This document shows positions 35,652 to 46,700 of a stretch of 64,000 nt of DNA, in pieces. Where the stretch lies: the NCBI GenBank assembly GCA_024103425.1, contig JAGFIS010000036.1, forward strand, positions 1 through 64,000, in the 5' to 3' direction. The notes below the pieces were generated by a model. The model did no database searches and was not told the origin of the DNA. It saw only the letters and a program-made list of their open reading frames with translations. Position numbers and translations under genes: made by a program. Source of the stretch: Chitinophagaceae bacterium (GTDB lineage Bacteria > Bacteroidota > Bacteroidia > Chitinophagales > Chitinophagaceae). Within the stretch, counting starts at the first letter, position 1; every line of letters begins with the position of its first letter.

Positions 35652-37759
35652 TGGCTTCGAAAAGCCTGCATCCCTAATTGAATATCCTTCAGCTCTATAG
35701 TTCCTGAATTGTCGAGCAAATGATATCTCCCCGCCATAGCATCGCTTTGCTTTCCTTTTAGCACCAATGCAGCCCTGAGCCAGCCAGATGCTTTGTACTC
35801 TGGCACCCCGAACACCTGATATAATTTTCCCAAATCCAGAATCCCCTCTGCATCCACATCGTATCTGATATCATCAGGATTGACAAGACTGGCAGTAAGT
35901 GTAAATGGTTCGCCATCAAACTCAAAATTCAGAGGCTTTATCTCAATTGTAGTATGGGAAGGCTCACCATCATTATTAGTGATATCAATGTTAAGATTGA
36001 TTCGCTCCACCGGACGAGGGTAATAGCCTGACTTCAATTTCCCATCTTTCACGCTTGCATGCGCTACCGTCAAAGGAAAGGACTTTCTTTCTGAATCATA
36101 TACCCCTTTCGACTTAATTCCTACTACCAAATCGCCATCCAGCAAGATATCTCCCATTGGGAAACTCTTAGCGATGTCTCCCAGATGAAACCTGCCCGAA
36201 ATATCTGCATCTATATCAGGTGCAGCCGGATTGGTTACTTTAATATTTCCCTTGAAAAAATTTTTTAGTATCGCGAAATTGATATCACTGATATCTAAAA
36301 TCGTGTGTCTGTAGTTGTTATCCTTACAGGAACTGCGGATATTAAAGCTGATGTCCTGAATGGGCACAGGCAATGAATCAAACTTTAAATACCCATTGCT
36401 AAGTGTGGATACCAGGCTGAAGGCCGGAATACTAGTAACCACAATTTCCCTCCGCCAGTTTTCCGGATTTTGTCCACGGCTAAAAATACCGTTTGCTTTT
36501 AAGTCCACCTTATAAAGTCCTCCGAACTCCACCCCTTTCAATCCCATAGCCTTATCCCATGTGTTGAGGTCTAAATCAGCTTTTATTTCTGATTCAATGT
36601 CTGGCCGTTCAAGTCCGAGTGATTGAAACCTTATGTCACAAAATCCTTTTGCAAGCTTAAAGTGGAATGTATCAAGCATTACCCTCAGACTGTCCTGATT
36701 TAATCCAGGCAGTCTCACCCTGAGTGCCATATCCAGGCCTTCAAGAGGCGCTGTAGCCTCTTTGTGTTTTATATATCCGTCGTTAATGCTTAGGTTAAAT
36801 CTCAGGTCGGGCATCGTATTCGTTCCTGCATCATACCTTCCTCTTAAACGCACATTAAAGACCGTACTGCCTTTCACCTTCGTATCTCTAAGCCAGCCAC
36901 TCATATCAGGCGGAATGGCAGTAATAATGTTTTCCAAATCTGTCCTTCTGGAATCTACATTCAAATCCATTTCGTAACCATGAGCCAGAAAGTCAAAATG
37001 TCCGCTAAAGTGCATCGGCAATTTGTTAATCCGAATCCGATTATCTTTAAAAACAAGCGTGAGCGACTTTGTATTGATTACTGTAATCAGTTTGGCTTTC
37101 AGTTGTTTATTATTGACATAAGTATTGTGATCATAGGCCAGACTGAGGGAATCGGCTGATAAGCGTGATGACAAATCAAAGACTGCCTTTGCCAAATCTC
37201 CCTTACCTGTATAATTCAGATTTACCGCCTCCATGGAAAAAGGCACTGACATATCTACATAATTGATCCTTGTATTCCGGATCACAATCTTTTCTATCTG
37301 TACACCTACATCTGACGATGAGGTATCCGCGCTGTTTCCTGTAGATTTATACACATTGTAATTGGCATTCCCGTTCTCATCCACTTTAATGTTGACCCTG
37401 GCCCCGGAGAGATATACCTGATCCACCTTTACTGACTTGGAAAAAACTGAGAAAAGATCAATTCCAAATGAAACGCCTTCTGCACTCAGGAGTGTTTCTT
37501 TTGAAAAAGGAGCAGAGCCCGTAAGGCGCACATCTTCAAGTGTAAGCGTGAGGGCGGGAAAATGTGTAAAAAATGAAAGGTTTGCCTTTGAGAAATCCAA
37601 TTCACTCGTAATAGAACTATTTACCCATTGCTTTACTTTACCGGCAATCGTTTTTGGAAATAAGAATGGCAATACGAATAACAGTACCAGGAGTGTCCCC
37701 ACCGAAATGCCTGTAACCTTCAGTATTTTAAGAAAAACCCTGCTTCCAAGCCCTTTCAT
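35648..37759 (-). CDS. AsmA-like inner-membrane protein, N-terminal part
   Basis: 703 residues. One N-terminal membrane helix (about 13-33, ISVGTLLVLLFVLPFLF) is followed by a long periplasmic region with AsmA/DUF748-type beta-rich repeats (LTLTLEDVRLTGSAPF, VEKIVIRNTRINYVD in similar form). AsmA-like proteins bridge inner and outer membranes and are thought to carry phospholipids. The frame ends IELKDIQLGMQAFRSH, where the last three residues arise from the shifted frame; the downstream frame resumes the domain. See the 3' part for the frameshift. Confidence 0.8.
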   Translation of the reverse strand: MKGLGSRVFLKILKVTGISVGTLLVLLFVLPFLFPKTIAGKVKQWVNSSITSELDFSKANLSFFTHFPALTLTLEDVRLTGSAPFSKETLLSAEGVSFGIDLFSVFSKSVKVDQVYLSGARVNIKVDENGNANYNVYKSTGNSADTSSSDVGVQIEKIVIRNTRINYVDMSVPFSMEAVNLNYTGKGDLAKAVFDLSSRLSADSLSLAYDHNTYVNNKQLKAKLITVINTKSLTLVFKDNRIRINKLPMHFSGHFDFLAHGYEMDLNVDSRRTDLENIITAIPPDMSGWLRDTKVKGSTVFNVRLRGRYDAGTNTMPDLRFNLSINDGYIKHKEATAPLEGLDMALRVRLPGLNQDSLRVMLDTFHFKLAKGFCDIRFQSLGLERPDIESEIKADLDLNTWDKAMGLKGVEFGGLYKVDLKANGIFSRGQNPENWRREIVVTSIPAFSLVSTLSNGYLKFDSLPVPIQDISFNIRSSCKDNNYRHTILDISDINFAILKNFFKGNIKVTNPAAPDIDADISGRFHLGDIAKSFPMGDILLDGDLVVGIKSKGVYDSERKSFPLTVAHASVKDGKLKSGYYPRPVERINLNIDITNNDGEPSHTTIEIKPLNFEFDGEPFTLTASLVNPDDIRYDVDAEGILDLGKLYQVFGVPEYKASGWLRAALVLKGKQSDAMAGRYHLLDNSGTIELKDIQLGMQAFRSH

Positions 37760-37921
37760 TTCAATAATATATAGCGTGCAAAGTTACCAATTTATTCTGC
37801 TACCGACAGAATGCACAATCTTTCACGCTCAGTTGATTGGAAGGCATCAGCCTGGATGGTCTTTGCAGGAAAAAAGGAAATGAAAGTGGCCTGCTATCAT
37901 CTTCCCTACACGTCTGTCAAC

Positions 37922-39169
37922 TCAGGCGTACCGGACTTTTCTCACATTAAAAGCTACAGCCCTCTTTCTTTTCTTTTTGAGTTTATTCACCCAGATAAGT
38001 GTACCGGTAACCGGAAGCGACGTGGCAATAAGACACACAAAAAAGTAAATCCACTTCGTGAACGAGCCATACACTGTACCCACATGTATCGCCTTAATGG
38101 AACCGGCAACCCTTTCATTGAAAGGCTTTTCCCTGAAAATATCTTTCCTGGTCACTTCGCCTGAATACTTATCAATACTCACTCTGTCTGATGCAGCAGG
38201 CGCAAAAAAACCTATTCTGGTCTTACTTACAGCAGCCACCTCGTCTGTCGTTCCGGGGATGCTTATCGAATAGTTTCCTGTATAGTGGAGCGCCTTATCA
38301 GCGATTCCCATATAATCGGCTATAGACAAGACCGGGCGATTATTATCTTCTGAAGCAATTTGCGGCTGCTCCTTTGCGGGTTCTTTACTAACCGGCTTTT
38401 CTTTGTAGGTACCAAGTGTTTTCTGCATTCCGGTACGATACCACTCAAACGACCACTGTGGCCCGGTAAGCCCCATTAACAAAAGGAAGAAAAGTGAATA
38501 AAAAGCCAGCGAATTATGCAGATCGTGGTTTATTCTTTTCCACCCTGCATTTCTTTTTATTTTAAGCCCCTGCTTCCATGACTTCACTCTGTTTGGAAAC
38601 CAGATTATTAAACCTGTAATACATCCCAATGTAAATAGAATCGTAGCCCATCCGTTGATGAGTCTTCCTACTTCCAGGTTAGTCTTGCCCTCAATCAAAG
38701 GTTTCTCAATCTTATCGAGCAACAGCCAGCGATGAAGGCTGAACATATATCCCATGAAAGTACGCATGGGAAGTTCCTCCTTCGAATTCCCCAAAATTTT
38801 CCCCGTGTAAGGATTCACCATATAACTAATCCCTCCACGGGAGTTATCTCCCTCAACCTTTACACTATACTGATAGGGTTTGTTAAGTTTTGCAGGAATG
38901 GATACACGCGTAACAGTACCCCCTGACGCCTCCTCTACAGTTGTCTTTAGCAGATCAGGCGCCATTCTTGGAGCTCCCTTTTCGTGGCTCACCTTATAAA
39001 GGTGTGGTGCCGACCACTCTATCAACTCCTGGTTAAACACATATATGGTACCACTCAGGCACACCACTAACACTATCAACCCACTTGCAAGGCCCATCCA
39101 AAGATGAAGTTTGTTGAAAATACTGCGGATGGCCGGCCATCTCGATTTGCCTGATTTATTTTGCCTCAT
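37922..39169 (-). CDS. PepSY-associated transmembrane protein
   Basis: 415 residues with four main membrane helices: near 24-48 (GLASGLIVLVVCLSGTIYVF), around 185-205, 220-245, and a final one (YFFVCLIATSLPVTGTLIW). PepSY-type regions lie in the large periplasmic loops. The opening FNKLHLWMGLASG is the family signature. Such proteins accompany iron or siderophore uptake in many Bacteroidota and some act as ferric reductases. No TonB receptor is adjacent, so the role stays open. Confidence 0.85.
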   Translation of the reverse strand: MRQNKSGKSRWPAIRSIFNKLHLWMGLASGLIVLVVCLSGTIYVFNQELIEWSAPHLYKVSHEKGAPRMAPDLLKTTVEEASGGTVTRVSIPAKLNKPYQYSVKVEGDNSRGGISYMVNPYTGKILGNSKEELPMRTFMGYMFSLHRWLLLDKIEKPLIEGKTNLEVGRLINGWATILFTLGCITGLIIWFPNRVKSWKQGLKIKRNAGWKRINHDLHNSLAFYSLFFLLLMGLTGPQWSFEWYRTGMQKTLGTYKEKPVSKEPAKEQPQIASEDNNRPVLSIADYMGIADKALHYTGNYSISIPGTTDEVAAVSKTRIGFFAPAASDRVSIDKYSGEVTRKDIFREKPFNERVAGSIKAIHVGTVYGSFTKWIYFFVCLIATSLPVTGTLIWVNKLKKKRKRAVAFNVRKVRYA

Positions 39170-39340
39170 ATCTTTTTACACTTTTGGTGCGCAAAAAAAT
39201 CCCTTTTAAACAGTGACCATTTACAAAATGCGGAAAAAATTTAGAAATAGTACTTTAAAAGACGTTTCCTCCCGGGTAAAATCAAAATAATTGCTTACTA
39301 GCTCCATCACCGGACCTGACTACCCTGTATTTCGGACACA

Positions 39341-39372
39341 AAAAATCCCCGCCATAAGCGAGGATTTTTATT
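39341..39372 (-). terminator. Terminator after gldJ
   Basis: The AAATCC-CCGC/GCGA-GGATTT hairpin has T runs on both sides. Confidence 0.7.
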
Positions 39373-39390
39373 ATCTAGACTATTATTTTA

Positions 39391-40965
39391 CTATCTTCTC
39401 TTCTTCTTATTCTGCCTGCGTTGTGCAAACTGGTTTCCTTCTTTAAAGCCATTTCCTTCTGAGCTTCCCAGACGTACCATGGCGCAACGGAAACCTACCG
39501 TACTGCTTGCCTGATCCTGATCCATATACCGGCGAGACCCGGGCGACAACCAGTAAGGCATATCATTCCAGCTACCTCCTTTGATTACGCGCGATTTATC
39601 ACTGACTAATGAGCTGATTCCATAACCGTACGTTACATTGCTGATAGAGTCACCATCCAGATAGTTAATCACATCACCTTTCTGATAATTACGGCGGCCC
39701 TGCGCTTCCTCATCGGTTACCACTACCTTTTTCAGACGGCCCAAAGTATCTCTTTCGTACTCTCCTCCGTCATTCTTATAAAATTTTTCAAACTTATTTC
39801 CACGGAATGGGTTTACATCATCCATATCCACAGAGTTCATTGGCCTGTACACATCGGCAACCCACTCACTTACGTTACCACTCATATTATATAGACCAAA
39901 TCCGTTGGGATAGAATGATTTGATTGGTCCGGGGATTGCTGCACGGTCGTTCAATCCACCGGCTACCCCCATGACGTCACCACTTCCTCTCTTGAAGTTA
40001 GCCAGGAACTCGCCCTGCCAGCTTCCTCTTCTGTTATCTCTCAAGCCATTCGGGTTCTTGCTCCAACTATATACCTGTTGATTCAGGAACAACTCCTCAC
40101 CACGGTTCTTTTCTTTGGTTCTGGGCTTGGGATTCATATCCAATAAGCCATACGCTGCATACTCCCACTCCGCTTCTGTCGGCAGGCGATAACCGGGAAG
40201 CATGATGCCGTCTTCAAACCCAACTACTTTTCTGGGTTTGCCGCTCACATCCTTCAGAGCACCTTTCTTGGGAGCTGTTTTATTATTGATCTGCTCCGGA
40301 TCCATCAGATAAGTGTCCGTATTGAATGCCATCTCACCCTGTCCGCCTTTCATTGCAGAAAGAGGAGATTTTTTATTAAGATATCCTTTGTCGATTAATA
40401 TTTTTTCATTCACCCGGTCTGTACGCCAGATTGCAAAGTCATGTGCCTGCTCCCAGGTAACTCCTACCACAGGATAATTGTTATACGCAGGATATCTGAA
40501 ATAGTAATCTACATAAGGTTCGTTGTATGCAAGCTCACTGCGCCATACCAGTGTATCGGGCAATGCCATATTCATGATTGCGGTATCGTTGTCGAATGTG
40601 TTGGCGAGCCAGTAGAGATATTCACGGTAGTGTACGTTGGCTACTTCTGTCTCATCCATATAAAAGGAGTTGACGCTCACGCGGCGAGGCACATTGTTCC
40701 AGTCGCCCATCACATCTTCTTCTTTCGCACCCATGATAAAGGTACCACCCTGGATAAATACCAGTCCCGGGCCGGCTTTTTGCTCTTTTGCCTTTAACAC
40801 ATGGAAGTTACCATAGTCTTTATCATCATAGTTCCATCCGGTTACTGATGACTTCTCTTTCTTTTTTCCAAAAAGGCCTCCGTTCTTACAAGAGGTTATG
40901 AAAAAGGATGCTGCCAGGATTACTAAAATGACTCTTCCGGCCGACTGAAATTTATACATGTACAT
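39391..40965 (-). CDS. gldJ: Gliding motility/T9SS lipoprotein GldJ
   Basis: 524 residues. The lipoprotein signal has its lipobox cysteine at C26 (FFITSC). A formylglycine-generating-enzyme-like (SUMF1) fold spans about 65-510, with GLVFIQGGTFIMGAKEED, NVPRRVSVNSFYMDETEVAN and GGSWNDMPYWLSPGSRR. The wording TGWNYDDKDYGNF and LPDTLVWRSELAYNEPYV fits GldJ rather than GldK. GldJ is needed for stability of other Gld proteins in type IX secretion and gliding. It is divergent from porV. In Flavobacterium gldJ is followed by porU, which is absent here. Confidence 0.88.
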   Translation of the reverse strand: MYMYKFQSAGRVILVILAASFFITSCKNGGLFGKKKEKSSVTGWNYDDKDYGNFHVLKAKEQKAGPGLVFIQGGTFIMGAKEEDVMGDWNNVPRRVSVNSFYMDETEVANVHYREYLYWLANTFDNDTAIMNMALPDTLVWRSELAYNEPYVDYYFRYPAYNNYPVVGVTWEQAHDFAIWRTDRVNEKILIDKGYLNKKSPLSAMKGGQGEMAFNTDTYLMDPEQINNKTAPKKGALKDVSGKPRKVVGFEDGIMLPGYRLPTEAEWEYAAYGLLDMNPKPRTKEKNRGEELFLNQQVYSWSKNPNGLRDNRRGSWQGEFLANFKRGSGDVMGVAGGLNDRAAIPGPIKSFYPNGFGLYNMSGNVSEWVADVYRPMNSVDMDDVNPFRGNKFEKFYKNDGGEYERDTLGRLKKVVVTDEEAQGRRNYQKGDVINYLDGDSISNVTYGYGISSLVSDKSRVIKGGSWNDMPYWLSPGSRRYMDQDQASSTVGFRCAMVRLGSSEGNGFKEGNQFAQRRQNKKKRR

Positions 40966-41300
40966 TCGTTTTGCAAATTAATTAACGAAAGGTTTTCTTT
41001 CTTATTGTATTAGAGGTCGCAATTGCGAATATAAATACTTTACTTCTTTACAATGATCAGGTTTTCCAAAAATTTTCAATTTATTGTTGTTTTTGCATTG
41101 TATTCACATATCCTTGTTAAAAGGTAGGGAATACAATATTTCAGCGCTCTGATCGTTTTTTAGATTGGAAGTTTCGGATGGAAATCAATACTTTCACCAA
41201 TGCTAAAAATTGGACGATTCAATAAAACCACTATTTTTACAAGCCCAAACGTACACCCCCTATAGTCTCAACTCTACCTAATCAAGTTCAACAGACACAC
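40966..41300. other. Divergent gldJ-porV promoter region
   Basis: 335 bp, AT-rich, with no gene. It must hold both outward promoters, but no full TTG-N17-20-TAnnTTTG match was found on either strand. TTAATTTG close to the gldJ start is the nearest -7 match. Confidence 0.45.
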
Positions 41301-42473
41301 ATGAAAAATGCGATTATGAAGGTGGCTGCAGCACTGATGCTGACCGGTCTCGGTTACACTGCTGTAGGCCAGAGTAGCACTGAGAGTATCAATGTGGTTA
41401 CTACCGCTGTGCCTTTTTTAAGGATTTCACCGGATGCCCGCGCGGGCGGAATGGGTGATGCAGGAATAGCTACCATCCCGGATGCAAGTTCTATATTCTG
41501 GAATCTGTCCAAGATTCCTTTTGCAAAAAGTAATTCTGCAATTTCGCTGACTTATACCCCCTGGCTCAAAGCTCTTGACCTAAATGATGTTTACCTGATC
41601 TCAGCATCGGGCTACCATCAAATGGATGAGGAGCAGGCCATCTCTGCTTCTGTCAGGTATTTTAGCTTAGGTAACATACAGTTTACAGATAATAGTGGTT
41701 ATCCATTGCAACAATACCGTCCGCGTGAATTCTCCATTGATGCCGGATATTCTAGAAAACTTTCAGAAGTTTTGGGTGTTGGTATTGCACTCAGGTACAT
41801 TAACTCAAGTTTAGCCAATGGCACATCAGGCGGAGCCACTTATAAACCCGGTTCTGCAGTAGCAGGCGACCTTTCTTTGTTTTACAATGGATCTGAATCG
41901 GGCGACGAGAGCGGATTTAATGCAGGGCTGGTATTGAGTAATCTGGGAAGCAAAATTGCTTACACCAGCGATGCGCAGGAGAAAGACTATATCCCGGCAA
42001 ACTTTGGCCTGGGAGCTTCTTATGTAAATGTATTTGACGAAACCAGCAAACTTACTGTAGCACTCGATATCAATAAACTGCTGGTACCTACTCCACCGGC
42101 CCTTGGCGATTCGGCAGGACTTGCGAATTACAGGGACAAAAGTGTAATCAGCAGTTGGATCAGTTCGTTTGGAGATGCTCCGGGAGGATTCAAAGAAGAA
42201 CTCAAAGAATTTACAATCAGTGCAGGAGCTGAATTCAGTTACAATGACCAATTTTTATTCCGTGCCGGATACTTTTATGAGGCTCCTACAAAAGGTGACA
42301 GGAAGTATTTTACCATCGGTGCAGGGCTAAACTATAATATGTTCGGGCTCAACTTTTCTTACCTGATTCCTACCGGATCAGGAGTGAACAGAAACCCATT
42401 GAGCAATACATTACGTTTCAGCATCCTGTTTAATCTGGATAAAGACAACAGTTTTGGAGGAAGCAACTTCTAA
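41301..42473 (+). CDS. porV: T9SS outer-membrane shuttle protein PorV (LptO)
   Basis: 390 residues with signal peptide (ending GYTAVG or GQS). The FadL-like 14-strand barrel family carries the diagnostic PFLRISPDARAGGMGDAGIAT segment (38-58) and SIFWNLSKIPFA. PorV collects cargo leaving the type IX translocon and hands it to the PorU sortase. It ends in a strand with a C-terminal Phe (NKD-NSFGGSNF region). It is divergent from gldJ and followed by a terminator. Confidence 0.92.
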   Translation: MKNAIMKVAAALMLTGLGYTAVGQSSTESINVVTTAVPFLRISPDARAGGMGDAGIATIPDASSIFWNLSKIPFAKSNSAISLTYTPWLKALDLNDVYLISASGYHQMDEEQAISASVRYFSLGNIQFTDNSGYPLQQYRPREFSIDAGYSRKLSEVLGVGIALRYINSSLANGTSGGATYKPGSAVAGDLSLFYNGSESGDESGFNAGLVLSNLGSKIAYTSDAQEKDYIPANFGLGASYVNVFDETSKLTVALDINKLLVPTPPALGDSAGLANYRDKSVISSWISSFGDAPGGFKEELKEFTISAGAEFSYNDQFLFRAGYFYEAPTKGDRKYFTIGAGLNYNMFGLNFSYLIPTGSGVNRNPLSNTLRFSILFNLDKDNSFGGSNF

Positions 42474-42527
42474 TGTCAGGCAACCTTTAGAAATTATCTT
42501 CGCTAACTAACCCAGTCCATAAATAAT

Positions 42528-42562
42528 AAGACCGTCCTCCCCCAAAAGAAGACGGTCTTTTG
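42528..42562 (+). terminator. Terminator after porV
   Basis: The AAGACCGTC/GACGGTCTT stem is followed by TTTTGATTT. Confidence 0.85.
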
Positions 42563-42592
42563 ATTTCGATCCGATTTAATTATCAGACTACT

Positions 42593-43732
42593 TTATTCCT
42601 CTTCACCGGTATTGTGCATTTTCATTAATACCACATAGGCATTAGCAACTACTATTTCCAAATCCATCAGGTTCACCTCATCTGATGATACCTCTACTCT
42701 TGTACCGTCAGAATTCCCTACCTTAACAGGCACCAGTTCAAACACCCCCTTTCCCTTGCTGCTTACTAAAAACTGCCCGTCTCCAAACCGCACTACAGCA
42801 TCATCGGGCACCAGCACTGCTTTTTCATTGGCAATTTCAATTTCGGCATTCAGGAACATGCCCGGCAGCAGCTCCCGCTCATGCTTTTCGAAGTGGCAAT
42901 GGATAATGGCAGTCCGGTTCTCATCGAGATTTTTACTTACCAGAATTACTTCGGCCTCATAGATATGCTGAGGCGCATTCACTTTATAAGCTCTGATACG
43001 TTGCCCAATCTTGATATTGTGAATATCCTTTTCAAAGACTTTTAATGCCAGGTGCAAATCTTCAGGGTTCACCAGCTCGAATAATATCTCAGAAGGATCT
43101 ACAAACTTGCCAATATTCACATTTACCCTGGCCACATATCCATTGATCGGCGAATAAATATTCAGTGTACGGCTGATGTTGTCTTCAGAAATCTTGTCAG
43201 GGTGCACACCTATCATCAGCAGGCGCTCCCTGAGGCTTTTATACATTATCTTCTGTACTTTAAAATCATTAGCCGTCTGTTCAAAAACCTTGTCACTAAC
43301 CGACTTGTTTTCATTGAGTACTCTTTGCCTTTCATATTCCTTCTCGAGCATCGACATTTTTTGTTTCGCTATCAGGTAGTCTTGCTCTACCTGAATAATC
43401 CCCTGATCTTCCATCACTGCAATCAACTCGCCTTTTCGTACACGCGTTCCCGGCAATAAGTGAGTGGATTTCAGGTATCCGCCAATTGGGAAGCTGATAC
43501 TTATCATACTCTGTGGGGGCACATCCACTACACCACTTAACTTAAGGGTAGATGCCATAGTGCCCGCCTCCGGTTTGCCTAATACAATTCCTGCATTTTT
43601 CATTTGCACCTCAGTAAGCATCACGGTATTTTCCTTATCAGATGCAGCCTCCTCATGCCCAAGTTCCTCTTTCCCTCCACAGGAAAGCAAACCGGCCATC
43701 ATTAAAAGGACTAATAAATTATTGAGTTTCAT
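42593..43732 (-). CDS. Efflux RND periplasmic adaptor lipoprotein (CusB/CzcB family)
   Basis: 379 residues. The lipoprotein signal has lipobox cysteine C18 (GLLSC). The membrane-fusion fold follows: a barrel-sandwich half near 65-100 (PIGGYLKSTHLLPGTRVRKG), an alpha-hairpin (about 105-165), a lipoyl half (INGYVARVNVNIGKFVDPSE) and a beta-barrel. It bridges the inner-membrane pump and outer channel. It begins 14 nt after the RND-TolC fusion gene, the same operon. Confidence 0.93.
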   Translation of the reverse strand: MKLNNLLVLLMMAGLLSCGGKEELGHEEAASDKENTVMLTEVQMKNAGIVLGKPEAGTMASTLKLSGVVDVPPQSMISISFPIGGYLKSTHLLPGTRVRKGELIAVMEDQGIIQVEQDYLIAKQKMSMLEKEYERQRVLNENKSVSDKVFEQTANDFKVQKIMYKSLRERLLMIGVHPDKISEDNISRTLNIYSPINGYVARVNVNIGKFVDPSEILFELVNPEDLHLALKVFEKDIHNIKIGQRIRAYKVNAPQHIYEAEVILVSKNLDENRTAIIHCHFEKHERELLPGMFLNAEIEIANEKAVLVPDDAVVRFGDGQFLVSSKGKGVFELVPVKVGNSDGTRVEVSSDEVNLMDLEIVVANAYVVLMKMHNTGEEE

Positions 43733-43746
43733 CTGTGCTGATATTT

Positions 43747-46700
43747 TTAATTATTTATAAAACTGTTTAATTGTATGATGGTGTCATTCCACTCCTCCAC
43801 TGCATCAATATAATCTGCGCGGATTGAAATCGACTGATTCACAATCATCATCCATTCCATAAAGCTGATTTCCCCCTGGGAAAGTTGAAGTGCTGCATTC
43901 GTATGCAACTCTTCAGCCTGCTTCAGTGCTCCTTTTTCAAAGTAGTTGAGGGTGTTTCTGTTTTTGGCATGACGCAACAATAGTTGTTGCAACAAGAACA
44001 GATTGTGGGTCCTTGATTCCTCAAACTCTGTTTTTGTCTGCTCCCAATGCGTTGTCGCTGCTTTCACCTTTGCCTTATTACCATAATTAAAGAGCGGGAA
44101 ATTAACCCCAACCTGAACGGCAGAAAATCTGTCTGCTGCTGTAAATAACTTATCTGTACCATTCACATTTTGAATACCGATAATCGACTGATTTGCATAC
44201 GCCAGAGACAAATGGGGCACCGATTGTGCTTTGACAGCGCTTATCTGTCCAAGTGCTGCATTTACTCTCGTCTCGTTCCACGCTACCTCGGGATAGCGAT
44301 CCACATTTGCAGTATCCGGGAGCACGACAGCGCTCATTTTCAAAGCAACTTTCTCCTCAGGTAACAAAAGCTCCCGGCTATTAAGCAATTCGCCTAATCT
44401 GCTCTGAAGAATTTTCATTTCTGCATGCAACTCATCGAGCTGGTTATTTACCTGCAATAGCTGCGCTTCTGCTGACACCTTCTCAATCAAGGGCGCATCT
44501 CCCAAATCTACCCGCTGACGCTGCCTTGACGCAAAAGCCCTGAATAAACTATCCGCTTTTTTTAGTAAGTGCTCACGCTCCTGCATCGCCCTCAGTTTAT
44601 AGAACAATGTAGTCACCCCGGTCTTTAGCATAGAAGTTATTACCCTCTCATTTGCAGCAGCAACAGCCGTCTGGAATTGAAGATATTCCCTTTGCTTTTT
44701 ATACACCGAAGGAAAGGGTAGCGTCTGGCGAAGACCAAACCGTGTATCATTCGCTACACTATTCATTTTACCATACTCGGCAGTCACTTCCGTAAACGGA
44801 ATATCCACTGCACTTTGCTCCAGATGGCGATCAGTCAGTGTTTTCAGTTTGGCCGACTTCAAACCGAGGTTGCCACTTATCGCCAATTCAATGGCTTCAT
44901 CAAGAGTCACCTTTCTTTGTGCAGACCCCTGCCCCACCACGACGCCCAGTAACACAGTTATCAATAAAGATTTTGCGATTGTATTCATAGTTTTTTTATT
45001 TCGGTTAAAACTGCCTTGTTCCTCAAGCCATCTGTAAAGTATCGGTAATACTACCAGCGTCAGGAAAGTAGCTGTTACCAGTCCGCCAATTACCACCGTG
45101 GCAAGCGGCCGCTGTACCTCAGCCCCTGCGCCCTTGCTCAAAGCCATTGGCAGAAAACCAAGTGAGGCTACCGATGCGGTCATCAGCACCGGTCTCAGCC
45201 TCGTAGTAGTTCCTGCAAGCACCCGATTCATAATATCAGTAACACCGGCTTTTTTCAATTGATTAAATTCTGTCATCAATACAATACCATTCAGCACAGC
45301 CACGCCAAAGAGCGCAATGAAGCCCACACCTGCTGAAATACTGAAAGGCATCCCTCTTATCCAAAGCGAACATATCCCTCCAATAGCAGAAAGTGGAATT
45401 GCAGAGAATATCAACAACCCCTGTTTCATTGAATGAAAAGCGAAATAGAGCAACACAAAAATGAGCAGCAGTGCAATAGGTACGGCAATGCTTAAACGTG
45501 CTCTCGCCGCAATCAAATTTTCAAATTCGCCTCCAAAGGTTACATAGTATCCGGGAGGCAGCTTCAGCCTCTCACCTACCTTTTGCTGAAGGTCTTTCAC
45601 CACCGTTTCCACGTCCATCCCCCTCACATTGAACCCCACAGTAATTCTCCTCTGCGCATCTTCCCGCTGAATCTGATTAGGGCCTACTCTGATGTCAATA
45701 TCAGCAACCTGTCCCAGAGGTACCTGATGGCCATCCGGTGCCGCAATCAGGAGATTTCGTACATCCTCCACACTCCTGCGCTCCTGCCCGTGCAACCTCA
45801 CCACAAGGTCAAATCTCCTTTCATTCTCAAAAACCTGTCCTGCTGAAGCACCTGCAAATGCAGCCTGCAAAGTCTTATTAGCTGTCTCAATATTCAATCC
45901 ATACTGCGCAAGCGCTGCTCTGTTATAATCTACCACAATCTGTGGAAGTCCGGTCACCGTCTCAACATAGATATCTCTGGCTCCCTTAATGGTGCCCGCA
46001 ATGGTGCCCAGCCTCTCTGCAAACAGCGAGAGCGAATCAAGGTCTTCACCAAACACTTTGCACACTACATCCTGCCTGCCTCCCGAGATCAATTCATTAA
46101 ACCGCATCTGCACAGGAAACTGGAACCCTCCGGTAACACCGGGAATCTCCTCCAGCTTCTTACTCATCTTTTCCGCAAGTTCATCAAATGTTTTAGCAGA
46201 GGTCCACTCCTTCTTTGGCTTCAGTACCAATATCAGATCTGCTGCCTCCATACTCATGGGATCTGTCGGGATTTCGGGACTGCCCACCCGCGTTACAACC
46301 TTTTCCACTTCAGGAAAGTTATCTTCCATGAGCCGTGAAGCCCGCTCAGCATAATCCACCGTCGTAGTTAACGAACTTCCGGTAAGTACCCTAAAGTCCA
46401 CCGCAAAATCACCTTCTTCCAACTGTGGAATAAACTCTCCTCCCAGATTACTCAAAATGTATATGGCCCATCCAAAAAGTAACAAGGCAAACAACATCAC
46501 TATTTTAGGAAAAGCCAGCGCTTTTTCCAGCACTAGTCTGTATCCACGCTCTACATTTCTCATCACCCTATCTGAAAGTGTGTCCTTGTGCGAAAGTTTT
46601 TTACTCAGCACCAGTGCACTCATCATCGGAATATAGGTAAGTGATAAGAGGAAAGCGCCGATAATTGCAAACGTCACTGTTTGCGCCATTGGCCTGAACA

